A stretch of DNA of 64,000 nucleotides from Rhodospirillales bacterium (GTDB lineage Bacteria > Pseudomonadota > Alphaproteobacteria > Rhodospirillales > JASLQF01). The notes under the pieces are model-generated. The model was not told the DNA's origin. It did not search any database and saw only the letters and a program-made list of their open reading frames with translations. Both the position numbers and the translations under genes were made by a program. Positions 11,247 to 20,253 of this stretch are shown here, piece by piece. How positions within the stretch are numbered: the stretch's first letter is position 1; the number at the start of each line of letters is the position of its first letter. The DNA is taken from positions 1 to 64,000 of the forward strand of contig JASLQF010000004.1 in assembly GCA_030744625.1 (NCBI GenBank). Direction: 5' to 3'.

Positions 11247-13987
11247 TGCCCGAGCCTGCGCAGGATGGCCGGCAGATGTACCTGATCGGCCTTGTAGTTG
11301 CCGGTCAACGTGTACATCACGAGATTGATGCCGAAACGGTAGGCCCATTCGCGTTGCCGTTCGCCGCCGGGGACGACGGCGAACAGGGGACGCTGGATCT
11401 CGTCCATGGCCCAGGCGGCGGCCCAGTCGTGGCCACCGACGATGACCGACGAGACCCCATCGTTGATTCGTTCGCCGGCACGCTCGACCCAAAGGGGGCT
11501 TCCGCGCCAGCGGCCCGGAAACTCGTTCATCAGATAGTAGGCGCGGCCCAGCACGTGATCCGCCGCCATCGGCTCGAGGGGCGGAATCTCAAGCTCCCTT
11601 CCCAGATTACGCAGGGCCGCGGCACCAGTGGTACCAGTGGCACCTGTGGCTCCCGATCCGTCCTCGCCGTCCCGGGTGTCGAACAAGATAGTGCCGCCGT
11701 TGCGCAGGTAACCGTTGAGGTTGGATACCGCCGGCGCCGTGGGTGGCGCCTGGTCCGCCGTCACCGGCCAATAGAGCAGCGGGAAAAAGACCAACTCGTC
11801 GACAGCGGGATCGAGCCCCACCGGCTCGCCGAGTTCGGCGGCGGTGCGGCGGTTGACGATCACGCTCAATCCCTTGAGGCCGGCGCGGCTGGTTTCGTCC
11901 ACCCGCGCCGAGCCGGTGGTCACGTAGGCGAGCCGGGTTTGCAGGCTGGCCGCCAGGGCGGACGCGTCTTCCGCCTGCGCCCGGGCGTCACCCGGCGGCG
12001 CCAGCACCGCCAGCGCCGCGACAACGGCCGCCGAGAATCCGAGCAGCCGGCGCAAGGCGAGGCTCGCCGCGAAATCGGCCAGGGCGAGGACCAGGGCAGC
12101 CACCAGAAACCACGGCATGAGGTCGGTCTCCCGCTCGCCGCCGTAGGTCAGCCGGGAGACGCCAGCCGGGAACGCGCCCAGGGGCTTGGGCTCGGGCAGG
12201 CCCGCCGACAGGTTGAGGGCGCGGCGCACGCCCTCGCCGCCGTAGTAGCCGGGCGGATGGCGGGGGCCGGCCACGGTCGTACCGAATTTGCCGCCGGGGA
12301 TGGCGAGCGCGCCGGCCGGCGGCGGCCCCAGCCGTCCGAAGCCGTCGACCACCTCGATCGGCGGCAGGGGTCCCGCCGCCGCGTTCGCCGGCACCCCTTC
12401 GCCGAGTTCCACGAGGCGCCGCAACATCTCCACGAAAAGCCCGGAAAGGGCCAGGTTGGACCACTCCGTGTTGGCCGTCGTGTGGACCAGGACAAGCCAT
12501 CCCCTGCCCCGCTTCTCGCCGGTCACGAGCGGCGTACCATCGCTCAGTTCGGCCCATGTCTTGTCGGCAAGATCGAGCGCCGGGCGGGCCAGCATCTGGC
12601 TGTGCACGGAAATGCCGCGCGGCACCTTCAGGCCGTGGAAGGGACCGCCTTCGGAAAAAGGCGCCAGGGTCGCCGGCTTGCTCCACGACATGACGCCGCC
12701 CATCGCCCGGTCGCCTTCGCGCAGGCGCACGGGCAGCAGCACGTCCAAACCCTCGGCGAGTTCCCGGGAAAGACGCGGCCCGGCAAAGCGGACGGCGACG
12801 CCCCCCTCGGCGATCCACTGCTCGAGGCGGCGGCGCTCGCCGGGCTCCAGGCGTCCGGGATCGGCCAGCACCAATACAGACAACTGGCGCCGCAGGAGCT
12901 CGGCGACGGCGCCGCGCCGCACCTCGGTGAAAGGCATCAACGCCCGCTCCAGGTAATAGAGATCGCCGAGAAGCGGCTGGTCGGCCATGGCCCCGGCGCC
13001 CGAGTACAGGCCGACCGGGCGGCGCCGCCAGCGCTCGTCGATCAGCACCACCCCGCCGGCCGTGGCCGCCTCTTCCAATTCCAGGCGCACCAAGCGGTTG
13101 CGGAGCTCCGCCGGCATGCGCAGCCGGGCCTCGGCGCGCCGTTTCCCGGCCTCGAACCGCAAGGCCTGCCGCGCCAGGAGCGCGCCGTCCTCGCCGATGG
13201 CGCGCACCCAGGCGGTGGCCGCCGCCTCCGCCGTGGCGCGCCACGCCACGACGGCGAGCGCCTCGCCATCGCCGAGGGGCGGGCGCAGCACGACCGCCGG
13301 GCGCCGGACGTCATCGCCGTACACGGTGAGCGCGCCGAGGCGGCGCAGCGCCCGCGCCGCTTCCATGGTGTCCCCATCCTCCAGCCCATCGCCCAACCAC
13401 ACCACGTGGCCGGGCGGCTGCGACGACAGCATCTCGGCGCCGCTCAGTTTGGCGATCGCCGCGCCGCGCCGCGTCGCCCACGGCTTGGGCCGCAGCGTCT
13501 CGACGGCACGCCGGGCTTCCACCGGCCTCATGATCTTCAGGGGCGCGGCGGAAGCGGCCGCCGCCGCCGGTGCCACAGGTGCCGTCGTCGTCAGGACAAC
13601 GGTGCGTCCCTGGCGTTCGGCCTCGTCAAGCAGGGCGGCGAGGGTGTCCAGGCGCGCCGTCCAGTCGCGGGCCGCAGCCCAGCCGTCGTCGATGACCACG
13701 ATGAGCGATCCGGTGCCGCGCAGCACCGCGCCGGCGTTGATCACCGGCCGCGCCACGGCGAAGATGACGGCGGCGACCAGGGCCAGGCGCAAGATCAGCA
13801 GCCACGGCGGCGAACTGGCCGCGCTGTCCTCGCGCGAGACGAGCCCGAGGAGCAGGCGCACCGGGGGAAAGCGCTCGTGCCAGGGCGCCGGCGGCGTGAT
13901 CCTGAGCAGCCACCACAAGACAGGGAGGACGGCGAGCGCGGCGAGCGCCCACGGCGCGGCGAAGGAAAGCGCACCCAGGGACAGCAC
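11243..13987 (-). CDS. DUF4159 protein with BatA-type N-terminal membrane hairpin
   Basis: A 914-residue protein. Its N-terminus (LSFAAPWALAALAVLPVLWW, then WHERFPPVRLLLGL) is the double-transmembrane segment found in BatA-type aerotolerance proteins. A degenerate vWA-like stretch follows (VVIDDGWAA near residue 85), then long extracytoplasmic domains, a membrane pair near 640-690, and a C-terminal DUF4159 domain (from LQTRLAYVTTGSARVDE to the end). The start is a GTG. It is coupled to the vWA-like gene by an ATGA overlap and follows DUF58 by 3 bp. A threonine/glycine/alanine run (GSGATGATGTTGAA) in the DUF4159 domain comes from short DNA repeats around 11620-11665. No enzyme activity is known for the family. 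Confidence 0.88.
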   Translation of the reverse strand: MLSLGALSFAAPWALAALAVLPVLWWLLRITPPAPWHERFPPVRLLLGLVSREDSAASSPPWLLILRLALVAAVIFAVARPVINAGAVLRGTGSLIVVIDDGWAAARDWTARLDTLAALLDEAERQGRTVVLTTTAPVAPAAAAASAAPLKIMRPVEARRAVETLRPKPWATRRGAAIAKLSGAEMLSSQPPGHVVWLGDGLEDGDTMEAARALRRLGALTVYGDDVRRPAVVLRPPLGDGEALAVVAWRATAEAAATAWVRAIGEDGALLARQALRFEAGKRRAEARLRMPAELRNRLVRLELEEAATAGGVVLIDERWRRRPVGLYSGAGAMADQPLLGDLYYLERALMPFTEVRRGAVAELLRRQLSVLVLADPGRLEPGERRRLEQWIAEGGVAVRFAGPRLSRELAEGLDVLLPVRLREGDRAMGGVMSWSKPATLAPFSEGGPFHGLKVPRGISVHSQMLARPALDLADKTWAELSDGTPLVTGEKRGRGWLVLVHTTANTEWSNLALSGLFVEMLRRLVELGEGVPANAAAGPLPPIEVVDGFGRLGPPPAGALAIPGGKFGTTVAGPRHPPGYYGGEGVRRALNLSAGLPEPKPLGAFPAGVSRLTYGGERETDLMPWFLVAALVLALADFAASLALRRLLGFSAAVVAALAVLAPPGDARAQAEDASALAASLQTRLAYVTTGSARVDETSRAGLKGLSVIVNRRTAAELGEPVGLDPAVDELVFFPLLYWPVTADQAPPTAPAVSNLNGYLRNGGTILFDTRDGEDGSGATGATGTTGAAALRNLGRELEIPPLEPMAADHVLGRAYYLMNEFPGRWRGSPLWVERAGERINDGVSSVIVGGHDWAAAWAMDEIQRPLFAVVPGGERQREWAYRFGINLVMYTLTGNYKADQVHLPAILRRLGQ

Positions 13988-13990
13988 CGC

Positions 13991-14872
13991 TCAGTCCCGC
14001 CAGTCCTGGGACAGCGCCGCGTAGAGCGCCAGCAGGGCGGTCTCCGGCGGACGCTCCGTGTGGTGGGTGGCGAAGGTCCAGCCCAGGGATCGGGCGATCG
14101 CCTCGAGCCCCCGGCGGTGGCCGGCGAGGGCCGCTTGGTAGTCCTCGCGCACCGACTCGACCCGCCCGATCAGGACGTCGCCATCGTGTTCCATCCCCTC
14201 GAAGAGAACCCGTCCGGAGAACGGCAACGACTCTTCCGCCGGGTCCAGGACCTGTAGCAGATGCCCCCCCAGACCGTGGCCGGCGTAAGGATCCATGGCC
14301 GCCTTGATGTCCGCCAAAGGGGCCAGGAAATCCCCCACCCACACGACACGGGCGCGGCGCGGCAGCGGCTCGAAGAGCGGCAAGCCGGCGCCGCCGGTCG
14401 GATTGTTTTCGATGACGGCGGCGAGACGGTTGAGGGCGGCGCGCCCGGTCGCCGGCGGCACGCCCATGCCGAGGAGCGCCACGTGCTCGCCACCGCGCAC
14501 CAGCAGCGAGGCCAGGGCCAACAGCAAGAGCGAGGCGCGCTCCTCCTTGGTCGGCAGCACCCCGGCCGAGCGGTAGTGCATGGACGGCGAGGCATCCCGC
14601 CACAACCAGACGCTTTGCGCCGCCTCCCATTCGGTCTCGCGCACGTAGACGGGCTGCGATTTCGCCGACTGGCGCCAGTCGATGAGCTGCGTGGAATCGC
14701 CGAATTGGTAGCGGCGGAACTGCCAGAAGGTTTCCCCCTGGCCGACCCGGCGCCGGCCATGCACGCCCTGGGACACCGTCGCCGCCACCTGCTCGGCGGC
14801 GACGAGCAGCGGCGGCAGCGCGGCGGCCACCTCCTCCGCTCGGCGGTGAATGTTGGACCGGCGCGTTTGCAT
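13991..14872 (-). CDS. DUF58 domain protein
   Basis: A 293-residue soluble protein with the DUF58 signature FRRYQFGDSTQLIDWRQSAK near residues 50-75, followed by VYVRETEWE and a vWA-like beta strand (VWLWRDASPSMHY, a DxSxS metal site). DUF58 proteins are almost always encoded next to MoxR-type ATPases and are thought to be clients or partners of them. Here MoxR lies directly upstream, 33 bp away, and the DUF4159 gene directly downstream. The ATG is not preceded by a strong ribosome site, so translation may depend on coupling. Confidence 0.93.
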   Translation of the reverse strand: MQTRRSNIHRRAEEVAAALPPLLVAAEQVAATVSQGVHGRRRVGQGETFWQFRRYQFGDSTQLIDWRQSAKSQPVYVRETEWEAAQSVWLWRDASPSMHYRSAGVLPTKEERASLLLLALASLLVRGGEHVALLGMGVPPATGRAALNRLAAVIENNPTGGAGLPLFEPLPRRARVVWVGDFLAPLADIKAAMDPYAGHGLGGHLLQVLDPAEESLPFSGRVLFEGMEHDGDVLIGRVESVREDYQAALAGHRRGLEAIARSLGWTFATHHTERPPETALLALYAALSQDWRD

Positions 14873-14905
14873 GCTCAGATCCGTCTTTAGCCTTGCGCTC
14901 GGCTC

Positions 14906-15934
14906 TCAGGCGACGTCCGCGCACAGAAGATCGATGATGTGGCCGACCGTGACGCCCTCGGCGCGCGCTGCGAAGGACAACGCCATGCGATGGCGCAGGA
15001 TGGGATGGACGAGGGCCAGCACGTCGTCGACGGAAGGCGCCAGCCGTCCATCCATGGCGGCGCGCGCCCGCGCCCCCAGCATCAACGCCTGGCTGGCGCG
15101 CGGTCCGGGCCCCCAGGAGACGTGCTTCTGGACCTCGGGAATGGGGCTTGTGTCGGGCCGCCCGGCGCGCACCAGGGCGAGGATGGTGTCGACGACGCTT
15201 TCGCCGACCGGCACGTGGCGGATCAGTCGCTGCGCCTCCAGGAGGCCGTCCGCGTCCATCACTTGGTAAGCCTGCTCGCGCGACGCGCCGGTGGTCGCCA
15301 CCAGGATCTGGTGCTCGGCGTCGGCGTCGGGATAGTCGACGTCGATCTGCATGAAGAAGCGATCGAGCTGGGCTTCCGGCAACGGATAGGTGCCCTCCTG
15401 CTCGAGGGGGTTCTGGGTGGCCAGTACGTGGAACGGCGCCGGCAACTCGTGGTATTGGCCGGCCACCGACACCCGGTGTTCCTCCATGGCCTGCAACAGG
15501 GCCGACTGGGTGCGCGGGCTGGCCCGGTTGATCTCGTCGGCCATGAGAAGCTGGCTGAACACCGGGCCCTTGATGAATCGGAAGGAACGCCGCCCGCTCT
15601 CCGATTCCTCGAGAACTTCGGAGCCCAGAATGTCGGCCGGCATGAGGTCGGGCGTGAACTGCACCCGACGCGCATCGAGGCCGAAGACGACGCCCAGGGT
15701 CTCGACCAGGCGCGTCTTGCCGAGCCCGGGTACCCCGATCAACAGCACGTGCCCGCCGGCGAGAAGCGTGATCAGGGTCTCGTCGATGACCTGGTGCTGG
15801 CCGAATATGACCTTGCCGATCCCGGCGCGGGCATCGGCGAGGCGCCGCCCCAAATCCTCGATGGCGTCGATTAGTTGCGCCGAATCGCGTACCTTGGCCT
15901 TATCTTGGGCCTTGTCTGGGGCGGCTGTCGTCAC
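14906..15934 (-). CDS. MoxR family AAA+ ATPase
   Basis: A 342-residue ATPase with Walker A GVPGLGKT, Walker B LLMADEINRASPRTQSALL, and the MoxR block FHVLATQNPLEQEGTYPLPE. MoxR ATPases are chaperone-like and help mature neighbouring vWA or DUF58 proteins. I place the start at the GTG whose upstream sequence is CTGGAGA with 8-base spacing; a TTG eight codons further upstream is possible but has no ribosome site. The first 30 residues are lysine/alanine/aspartate-rich. It is the first gene of the leftward four-gene module and is divergent from the DUF1285 gene, with starts only about 42 bp apart. Confidence 0.94.
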   Translation of the reverse strand: MTTAAPDKAQDKAKVRDSAQLIDAIEDLGRRLADARAGIGKVIFGQHQVIDETLITLLAGGHVLLIGVPGLGKTRLVETLGVVFGLDARRVQFTPDLMPADILGSEVLEESESGRRSFRFIKGPVFSQLLMADEINRASPRTQSALLQAMEEHRVSVAGQYHELPAPFHVLATQNPLEQEGTYPLPEAQLDRFFMQIDVDYPDADAEHQILVATTGASREQAYQVMDADGLLEAQRLIRHVPVGESVVDTILALVRAGRPDTSPIPEVQKHVSWGPGPRASQALMLGARARAAMDGRLAPSVDDVLALVHPILRHRMALSFAARAEGVTVGHIIDLLCADVA

Positions 15935-15976
15935 GTCGGCATCTCCAGGCCTTGGCAATTGTCAGGATGAATTCGC

Positions 15977-16552
15977 ATGAACGGGGATAGCGTGGACACC
16001 CGCCACCTCAAGCTTCCCTCCGGCCCTGTCGGCGGCGGCGCCGAGCCGGGCCCCGGGGGCCGTGCGCTGTGCGGCGACCTCGACATGCGCATCGGCCGCG
16101 ACGGCACCTGGTATTACCACGGCTCGCCCATCGGCCGCAAAGAGCTCGTCCGTCTGTTCGCCTCGGTGCTCACCCGCGACGAGGCCGGCGACTACTGGCT
16201 GGTGACGCCGGCCGAGATGGGCCGCATCGCCGTCGAAGACGTGCCCTTCGTCGCCGTCGAACTGATGGCCGAAGGCCACGGCAGGGAACAAATCCTGCGC
16301 TTCCGCACGAACATCGACGAAATCGCCACCCTCGATCACGAACATCCCCTGACCATCGTTACCGATCCCATCTCCGGCGGCCCCACCCCCTACATCACGG
16401 TCGAAAAGGGCCTCGAGGCGCGCATCGGGCGTGCAGTCTACTACGAGCTGGTCGACCTGGGGTTGGAAGAAACGGTCGATCACGAATATATGTACGGCGT
16501 ATGGAGCAGCGGGATTTTTTTCCCGCTGGGCAAGCTGGAAGGCGAACAATGA
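15977..16552 (+). CDS. DUF1285 family protein
   Basis: A 191-residue protein matching the DUF1285 family: the N-terminal CGDLDMRIGRDGTWYYHGSPIGRKEL region near residue 35 and the central EDVPFVAVELMAEG block are characteristic. A structure for the family shows a two-domain beta fold without a known activity. CAGGATGA lies before the ATG. It opens a rightward run: the NUDIX gene overlaps its stop as ATGA-type coupling, then DUF6111 and the CCA-adding enzyme follow. It is divergent from moxR at short distance, so the two promoters must share bases. Confidence 0.88.
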   Translation: MNGDSVDTRHLKLPSGPVGGGAEPGPGGRALCGDLDMRIGRDGTWYYHGSPIGRKELVRLFASVLTRDEAGDYWLVTPAEMGRIAVEDVPFVAVELMAEGHGREQILRFRTNIDEIATLDHEHPLTIVTDPISGGPTPYITVEKGLEARIGRAVYYELVDLGLEETVDHEYMYGVWSSGIFFPLGKLEGEQ

Positions 16553-17175
16553 CCCGCGAATGGCTGATCGAACGGTTCGGCGACCCGCGCCAGCGGCGCG
16601 CCGCCACCGGTTCGCGGGGCATGGCGCGCTCCGATCGCGGCGATCACGACCTCAACCCCGGGACCGGCCCGGCCAGCCGCCTGACGCCGGCGGCGGTGCT
16701 GATTCCCATCGTCGACCGCGCCGAAGGGATGACCGTGCTGATGACGCGGCGCACCGACCATCTGGCCAGCCACGCCGGCCAGATCAGCTTTCCCGGCGGC
16801 CATGTGGAGCCCGGCGACGGCTCGCCGGAAGAGGCGGCACTGCGCGAAACCGAGGAAGAGGTCGGCCTCGCCCGCGACCGCATCCACCTCCTCGGGCGGC
16901 TCGATGCCTACGTCACGGGCACGGGGTTCGACATCACCCCCGTGGTCGGCGTCGTGGAGACGCCGTTCGAAATCGACCCCGACCCCCATGAGGTGGCCGA
17001 GGTGTTCGAGGTGCCGCTCGGCTTCCTGCTCGACCCCGCCAATCACCAGCGCACCAGCCGGCGTTTCGGCGGCGAGCACCATTTCTTCTACGCCATGCCC
17101 TACGACGACTACTATATTTGGGGCGCCACCGCCGGGATGGTGGTGAACCTTTACGAACTGCTCATGCGGCCATGA
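16549..17175 (+). CDS. NUDIX hydrolase, CoA pyrophosphatase type
   Basis: A 208-residue NUDIX enzyme. The NUDIX box reads GHVEPGDGSPEEAALRETEEEVGL (given here as a motif at about residues 81-104; key residues G, REtxEE). The preceding MTRRTDHLASHAGQISFPGG block is the signature of CoA-type pyrophosphatases (NudL/YeaB), which cleave CoA to phosphopantetheine and adenosine 3',5'-bisphosphate. The ATG overlaps the DUF1285 stop, and its own stop overlaps the next ATG. A longer frame upstream is a shadow of the DUF1285 gene. Substrate is inferred from family only. Confidence 0.9.
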   Translation: MTREWLIERFGDPRQRRAATGSRGMARSDRGDHDLNPGTGPASRLTPAAVLIPIVDRAEGMTVLMTRRTDHLASHAGQISFPGGHVEPGDGSPEEAALRETEEEVGLARDRIHLLGRLDAYVTGTGFDITPVVGVVETPFEIDPDPHEVAEVFEVPLGFLLDPANHQRTSRRFGGEHHFFYAMPYDDYYIWGATAGMVVNLYELLMRP

Positions 17176-17462
17176 CGCGCATCCTGTTGCAATATGTCCT
17201 GCCCCTGCTTCTGCCGGCGGCTATTTTCCTGGTCTGGGTGATGCTGACCCGCAAGCGCGCCGGCAGCCAGGAGACGGCCATGCAGCGCCTGCAGCAAGGC
17301 CCGTGGTTCTGGCTTGTCGTCGGTGGCTTCGCGCTGATGGCGGCGGGTTTGGCATACGTGGGCCTGACCCAGGGAACGAAGCCCGGAGGCACCTATAAGG
17401 CGCCGCACTACGAAGGGGGGCGCGTCATCCCCGGCGAGGTCGTGAAGCCCGGCAACGAGTAG
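17172..17462 (+). CDS. DUF6111 family small membrane protein
   Basis: A 96-residue membrane protein with two predicted helices, about residues 4-24 (LLQYVLPLLLPAAIFLVWVM) and 44-64 (WFWLVVGGFALMAAGLAYVG), and a short polar C-terminus containing GGTYKAPHYEGGRVIPGEV. This pattern and the position between a NUDIX gene and the CCA-adding enzyme match proteins I know as DUF6111 in alphaproteobacteria. The ATG overlaps the NUDIX stop (ATGA). Function unknown. Confidence 0.8.
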   Translation: MTRILLQYVLPLLLPAAIFLVWVMLTRKRAGSQETAMQRLQQGPWFWLVVGGFALMAAGLAYVGLTQGTKPGGTYKAPHYEGGRVIPGEVVKPGNE

Positions 17463-17483
17463 AAGTCAGCACGGACAACCACC

Positions 17484-18797
17484 GTGGAATCCCCTGTGGA
17501 ACCCACCTTCGATCCCGCGCTCGAGCCGACCGGCAAGATACCCCTGTTGCCGTGGATGACGGCGGCCGAGACCCGCGCCGTGATCGCGGCGCTGACCGCC
17601 GAGGGCGCCGAGGTCAGGTTCGTCGGCGGATGCGTCCGCGACTCGGTGCTCAAACGCCCGATCGGGGATATCGACGTTGCCACCCCCGATCCGCCGCAAA
17701 AGGTCATCGAACTCCTGGAGAGGGCGGGCATCCGCGCCGTGCCCACCGGCATCGACCACGGTACCGTCACCGCGGTCGTCGGAGAGGCCCATTTCGAGGT
17801 GACGACGCTCCGCGTCGACGTGGAAACCTACGGCCGGCGGGCCAAGGTTTCGTTCACCGACGACTGGATGGCGGACGCGGCGCGCCGCGACTTCACGATC
17901 AACACCCTGTCGTGCACGCCCGAAGGCGATATCTTCGACCCCTTCGGCAAGGGTCTCGGCGACCTCGGCAACGAACGGGTACGCTTCGTCGGCAACGCCC
18001 GTGACCGCGTCGAGGAGGACCTCCTGCGGCTTCTCAGGTACTTCCGGTTCCATGCCACCTACGGACGCCCACCGCCCGACACCGACGCCCTCGCCGCCTG
18101 CCGCGCCCTGGCGCACCGCCTGCCGGAGCTGTCCGGCGAGCGCGTGCGGGACGAGTTGTTCCTCATCCTGCTGGCCCCCGCTCCCGCCGACATCGCCTTG
18201 TTGATGCGCGGCGAGCGAGTCCTCGACCATGTCCTTCCCGAAGCCGGCGACGTGGGACGGCTGCGCGCCATGGCGTGGCTCGATAGCCGGGCCATCAAGA
18301 TGGAGACGGTCTTGCCCGACGCGCTGCGGCGCCTAGGCTCCCTGCTCGACACGGACGCCGCCGGCGCCGAGGCGGTGGCCGAGCGCCTGCGCCTTTCCAA
18401 AGCGCAAAAGGAAAGGCTGACGACCCTGGCGGTTGCCCCCCTCGACGTCACCGCCGGCATGAGCGACTACCAGTTGCGCCGGGCTCTCTACCGGCTGGGC
18501 CCCGATACCGTCCGCGACCTGGCGCTACTGTACTGGGCGCGGAGCCTGGCGGTGGCGCCGCGCCAACCGCGGCGCAAGAACGAAGCCTGGCAAGGCATCC
18601 TCGAGACCGCCGCCGCCTGGACGCCTCTCCGGTTCCCCCTCAAAGGCCAGGATGCCCTGGATCTCGGCGTCGCCGCCGGGCCCCGGGTGGGCGCCCTCCT
18701 GGAGGCGGTGGAGGAGTGGTGGGAGGAAGGCGACTACCGCGCCGACCACGCGGCGTGCCTGGAGAAGCTCGGCGCGCTGATCGGCGACGGCGCGTGA
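17484..18797 (+). CDS. cca: CCA tRNA nucleotidyltransferase (class II)
   Basis: A 437-residue nucleotidyltransferase. The head-domain motif FVGGCVRDSVLKRPIGDIDV near residue 47 carries the GG-x-VRD block and the DxD metal ligands; DDWMADAARRDFTIN and RVEEDLLRLLRYFRF are the following class II motifs. Enzymes of this type add CCA to tRNA 3' ends; the poly(A) polymerase branch is similar but the alphaproteobacterial context favours CCA addition. The start is a GTG at 17484; a second GTG four codons in is equally possible. It is 21 bp downstream of the DUF6111 gene. Confidence 0.92.
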   Translation: MESPVEPTFDPALEPTGKIPLLPWMTAAETRAVIAALTAEGAEVRFVGGCVRDSVLKRPIGDIDVATPDPPQKVIELLERAGIRAVPTGIDHGTVTAVVGEAHFEVTTLRVDVETYGRRAKVSFTDDWMADAARRDFTINTLSCTPEGDIFDPFGKGLGDLGNERVRFVGNARDRVEEDLLRLLRYFRFHATYGRPPPDTDALAACRALAHRLPELSGERVRDELFLILLAPAPADIALLMRGERVLDHVLPEAGDVGRLRAMAWLDSRAIKMETVLPDALRRLGSLLDTDAAGAEAVAERLRLSKAQKERLTTLAVAPLDVTAGMSDYQLRRALYRLGPDTVRDLALLYWARSLAVAPRQPRRKNEAWQGILETAAAWTPLRFPLKGQDALDLGVAAGPRVGALLEAVEEWWEEGDYRADHAACLEKLGALIGDGA

Positions 18798-18868
18798 TTG
18801 ACGGAGGTCAATGACGGGCGCCGCCTGAGCGGCCATACTTGGTCCGAGCTTGGGACAGGAGGATAGCC

Positions 18869-19339
18869 ATGGCAATCGCCAAAAGGCTGCGCAAACACCT
18901 GGAAAGGGCGGGTGTTCCCTACGATGTGATAAAGCACCGGCCGACCGTATCGGCCAGCAGAACGGCGCAGGTGGCACACATCAGCGGCGAATTGGTGGCC
19001 AAGGCGGTGGTTTTGCAGGACGATGACGGCTACGTGCTGGCCGCCGTACCCAGCACCCACCGCGTGGAACTGAATGCCCTCGGCCAGACGCTCGACCGAC
19101 CCGTGAGCTTGGCCACGGAAGGCGAAATCTCCGAGCTCTTCGACGATTGCGCGGTCGGCGCTGTACCGCCGATCGGCACCGCCTACGGGCTCGAAATTCT
19201 CTTGGACGAGAGCCTGACCGGGTTGCCGGATGTCTATTTCGAGGCCGGTGACCACCGCAGCCTGGTCCACATGAGCGGAACCGATTTCGCGTTTCTGATG
19301 GTCGATGCCCAGCGCGGGACCTTCAGCCACCACGTCTGA
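18869..19339 (+). CDS. YbaK/EbsC-type aminoacyl-tRNA editing domain protein
   Basis: A 156-residue single-domain protein of the YbaK/ProX editing family, whose members hydrolyse mischarged aminoacyl-tRNAs (typically Cys- or Ala-tRNAPro). Family features are the N-terminal YDVIKHRPTVSASRTAQVAH, AKAVVLQDDDGYVLAAVPS (with the conserved lysine) and GAVPPIGTAYGL. The chosen ATG follows AGGAGGA by 6 bases; the frame is open further upstream but without a site. Which tRNA it edits cannot be told. It converges with hemF, the stops being 14 bp apart. Confidence 0.87.
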   Translation: MAIAKRLRKHLERAGVPYDVIKHRPTVSASRTAQVAHISGELVAKAVVLQDDDGYVLAAVPSTHRVELNALGQTLDRPVSLATEGEISELFDDCAVGAVPPIGTAYGLEILLDESLTGLPDVYFEAGDHRSLVHMSGTDFAFLMVDAQRGTFSHHV

Positions 19340-19353
19340 GGGCGCCGCCGCCC

Positions 19354-20253
19354 TCACGGCCACATGGTCAGTGGTGGCAGGGACATGAGGATGGCCTCGG
19401 TGTTGCCGCCGGTCTTGAGGCCGAACACCGTGCCCCGGTCGTGGAGCAGGTTGAATTCGGCGTAACGGCCGCGCTTGACGAGTTGCGCCCGCCGCTGGTC
19501 CTCGGTCCACGCCTGGTCCATGTGGCGGCGCACCAGCCGGGGATAGACTTCGAGGAGGGCGCGGCCGACGTCCTGGACGAAGGCGAAGTCGCGCTCCCAG
19601 GAGCCGCTGGCCAGATCGTCGAAGAATATTCCCCCCACCCCGCGCGGCTCGCCGCGGTGGGGCAGGAAGAAGTATTCGTCGCACCATTTCTTGAAACGCG
19701 GATAGTAGGCCGCGTCATGGGCGTCGCAGGCGCCCTTCAGCGCTTCGTGGAACGCCCCGGTGTCAAGGGCGTCGGGGAACACCGGCGTCAGATCGGCGCC
19801 GCCGCCGAACCACTCCCTGGTGGTGGCGATCATGCGGGTGTTCATGTGGACCGCGGGCACCAACGGCGAGCACGGATGAATGACCACCGAAACGCCCGAG
19901 GCCCAGAAGCGCGAATCCTCGGCGGCGCCGGGGACACGGAGACGGAACTCCTCGGAGAATTCACCGAAGACGGTGGAAACGTTGACGCCCCCTTTCTCGA
20001 AGACGCGGCCGCGAATGACCGACATGACACCGCCGCCGCCGTCATCACCGCCAGCATCGCCACCGTTATCGCCACCGTCATCGCCGCGCCGCCATGCCGT
20101 GCGCTCGAAGCGGCCGGGCGGGCGGTCGCTTGTCGTGTTGGGGCCGATGAGGGCGTCCTCGATCTCCTCGAGCGCCGCGCACAGGTCGTCGCGCAACTCC
20201 TGGAACCACGCGCTGGCGCGTTTCCCGCGGTCTTCTTCGGACGGCGCCGTCAT
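19354..20253 (-). CDS. hemF: Oxygen-dependent coproporphyrinogen III oxidase
   Basis: A 299-residue HemF, which converts coproporphyrinogen III to protoporphyrinogen IX in aerobic heme synthesis. The signature blocks are [48 protein letters not shown] and [18 protein letters not shown]. Odd: residues about 57-75, between RTAWRR and MSVIRG, are a run of Gly and Asp ([19 protein letters not shown]) where the family normally has a much shorter linker; it is encoded by imperfect 12-bp repeats at 20029-20085. The ATG overlaps the trmL stop as ATGA. The pairing with trmL, facing petABC, is common in this group. Confidence 0.96.
   Translation of the reverse strand: MTAPSEEDRGKRASAWFQELRDDLCAALEEIEDALIGPNTTSDRPPGRFERTAWRRGDDGGDNGGDAGGDDGGGGVMSVIRGRVFEKGGVNVSTVFGEFSEEFRLRVPGAAEDSRFWASGVSVVIHPCSPLVPAVHMNTRMIATTREWFGGGADLTPVFPDALDTGAFHEALKGACDAHDAAYYPRFKKWCDEYFFLPHRGEPRGVGGIFFDDLASGSWERDFAFVQDVGRALLEVYPRLVRRHMDQAWTEDQRRAQLVKRGRYAEFNLLHDRGTVFGLKTGGNTEAILMSLPPLTMWP
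20029..20085. repeat. Short tandem repeats coding the Gly/Asp run in HemF
   Basis: Within hemF the plus strand shows imperfect 12-bp repeats of the type ATCGCCACCGTT, with ATC/GTC-GCC trinucleotide texture over about 57 bp. They code for 19 consecutive Gly, Asp, Asn or Ala residues on the minus strand. The run is in frame and keeps the reading frame open, so it looks like a slippage-derived linker expansion and not damage. Confidence 0.8.

Noticed and set aside
11210-14257. Very long open frame antisense to the DUF4159 and DUF58 genes
   Set aside because: GC-rich codon bias leaves the opposite strand free of stops; no family motif, and it overlaps genes with clear domains.
15935-15958. TTG start for MoxR
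   Set aside because: The GTG eight codons downstream has a good ribosome site (CTGGAGA), the TTG does not.
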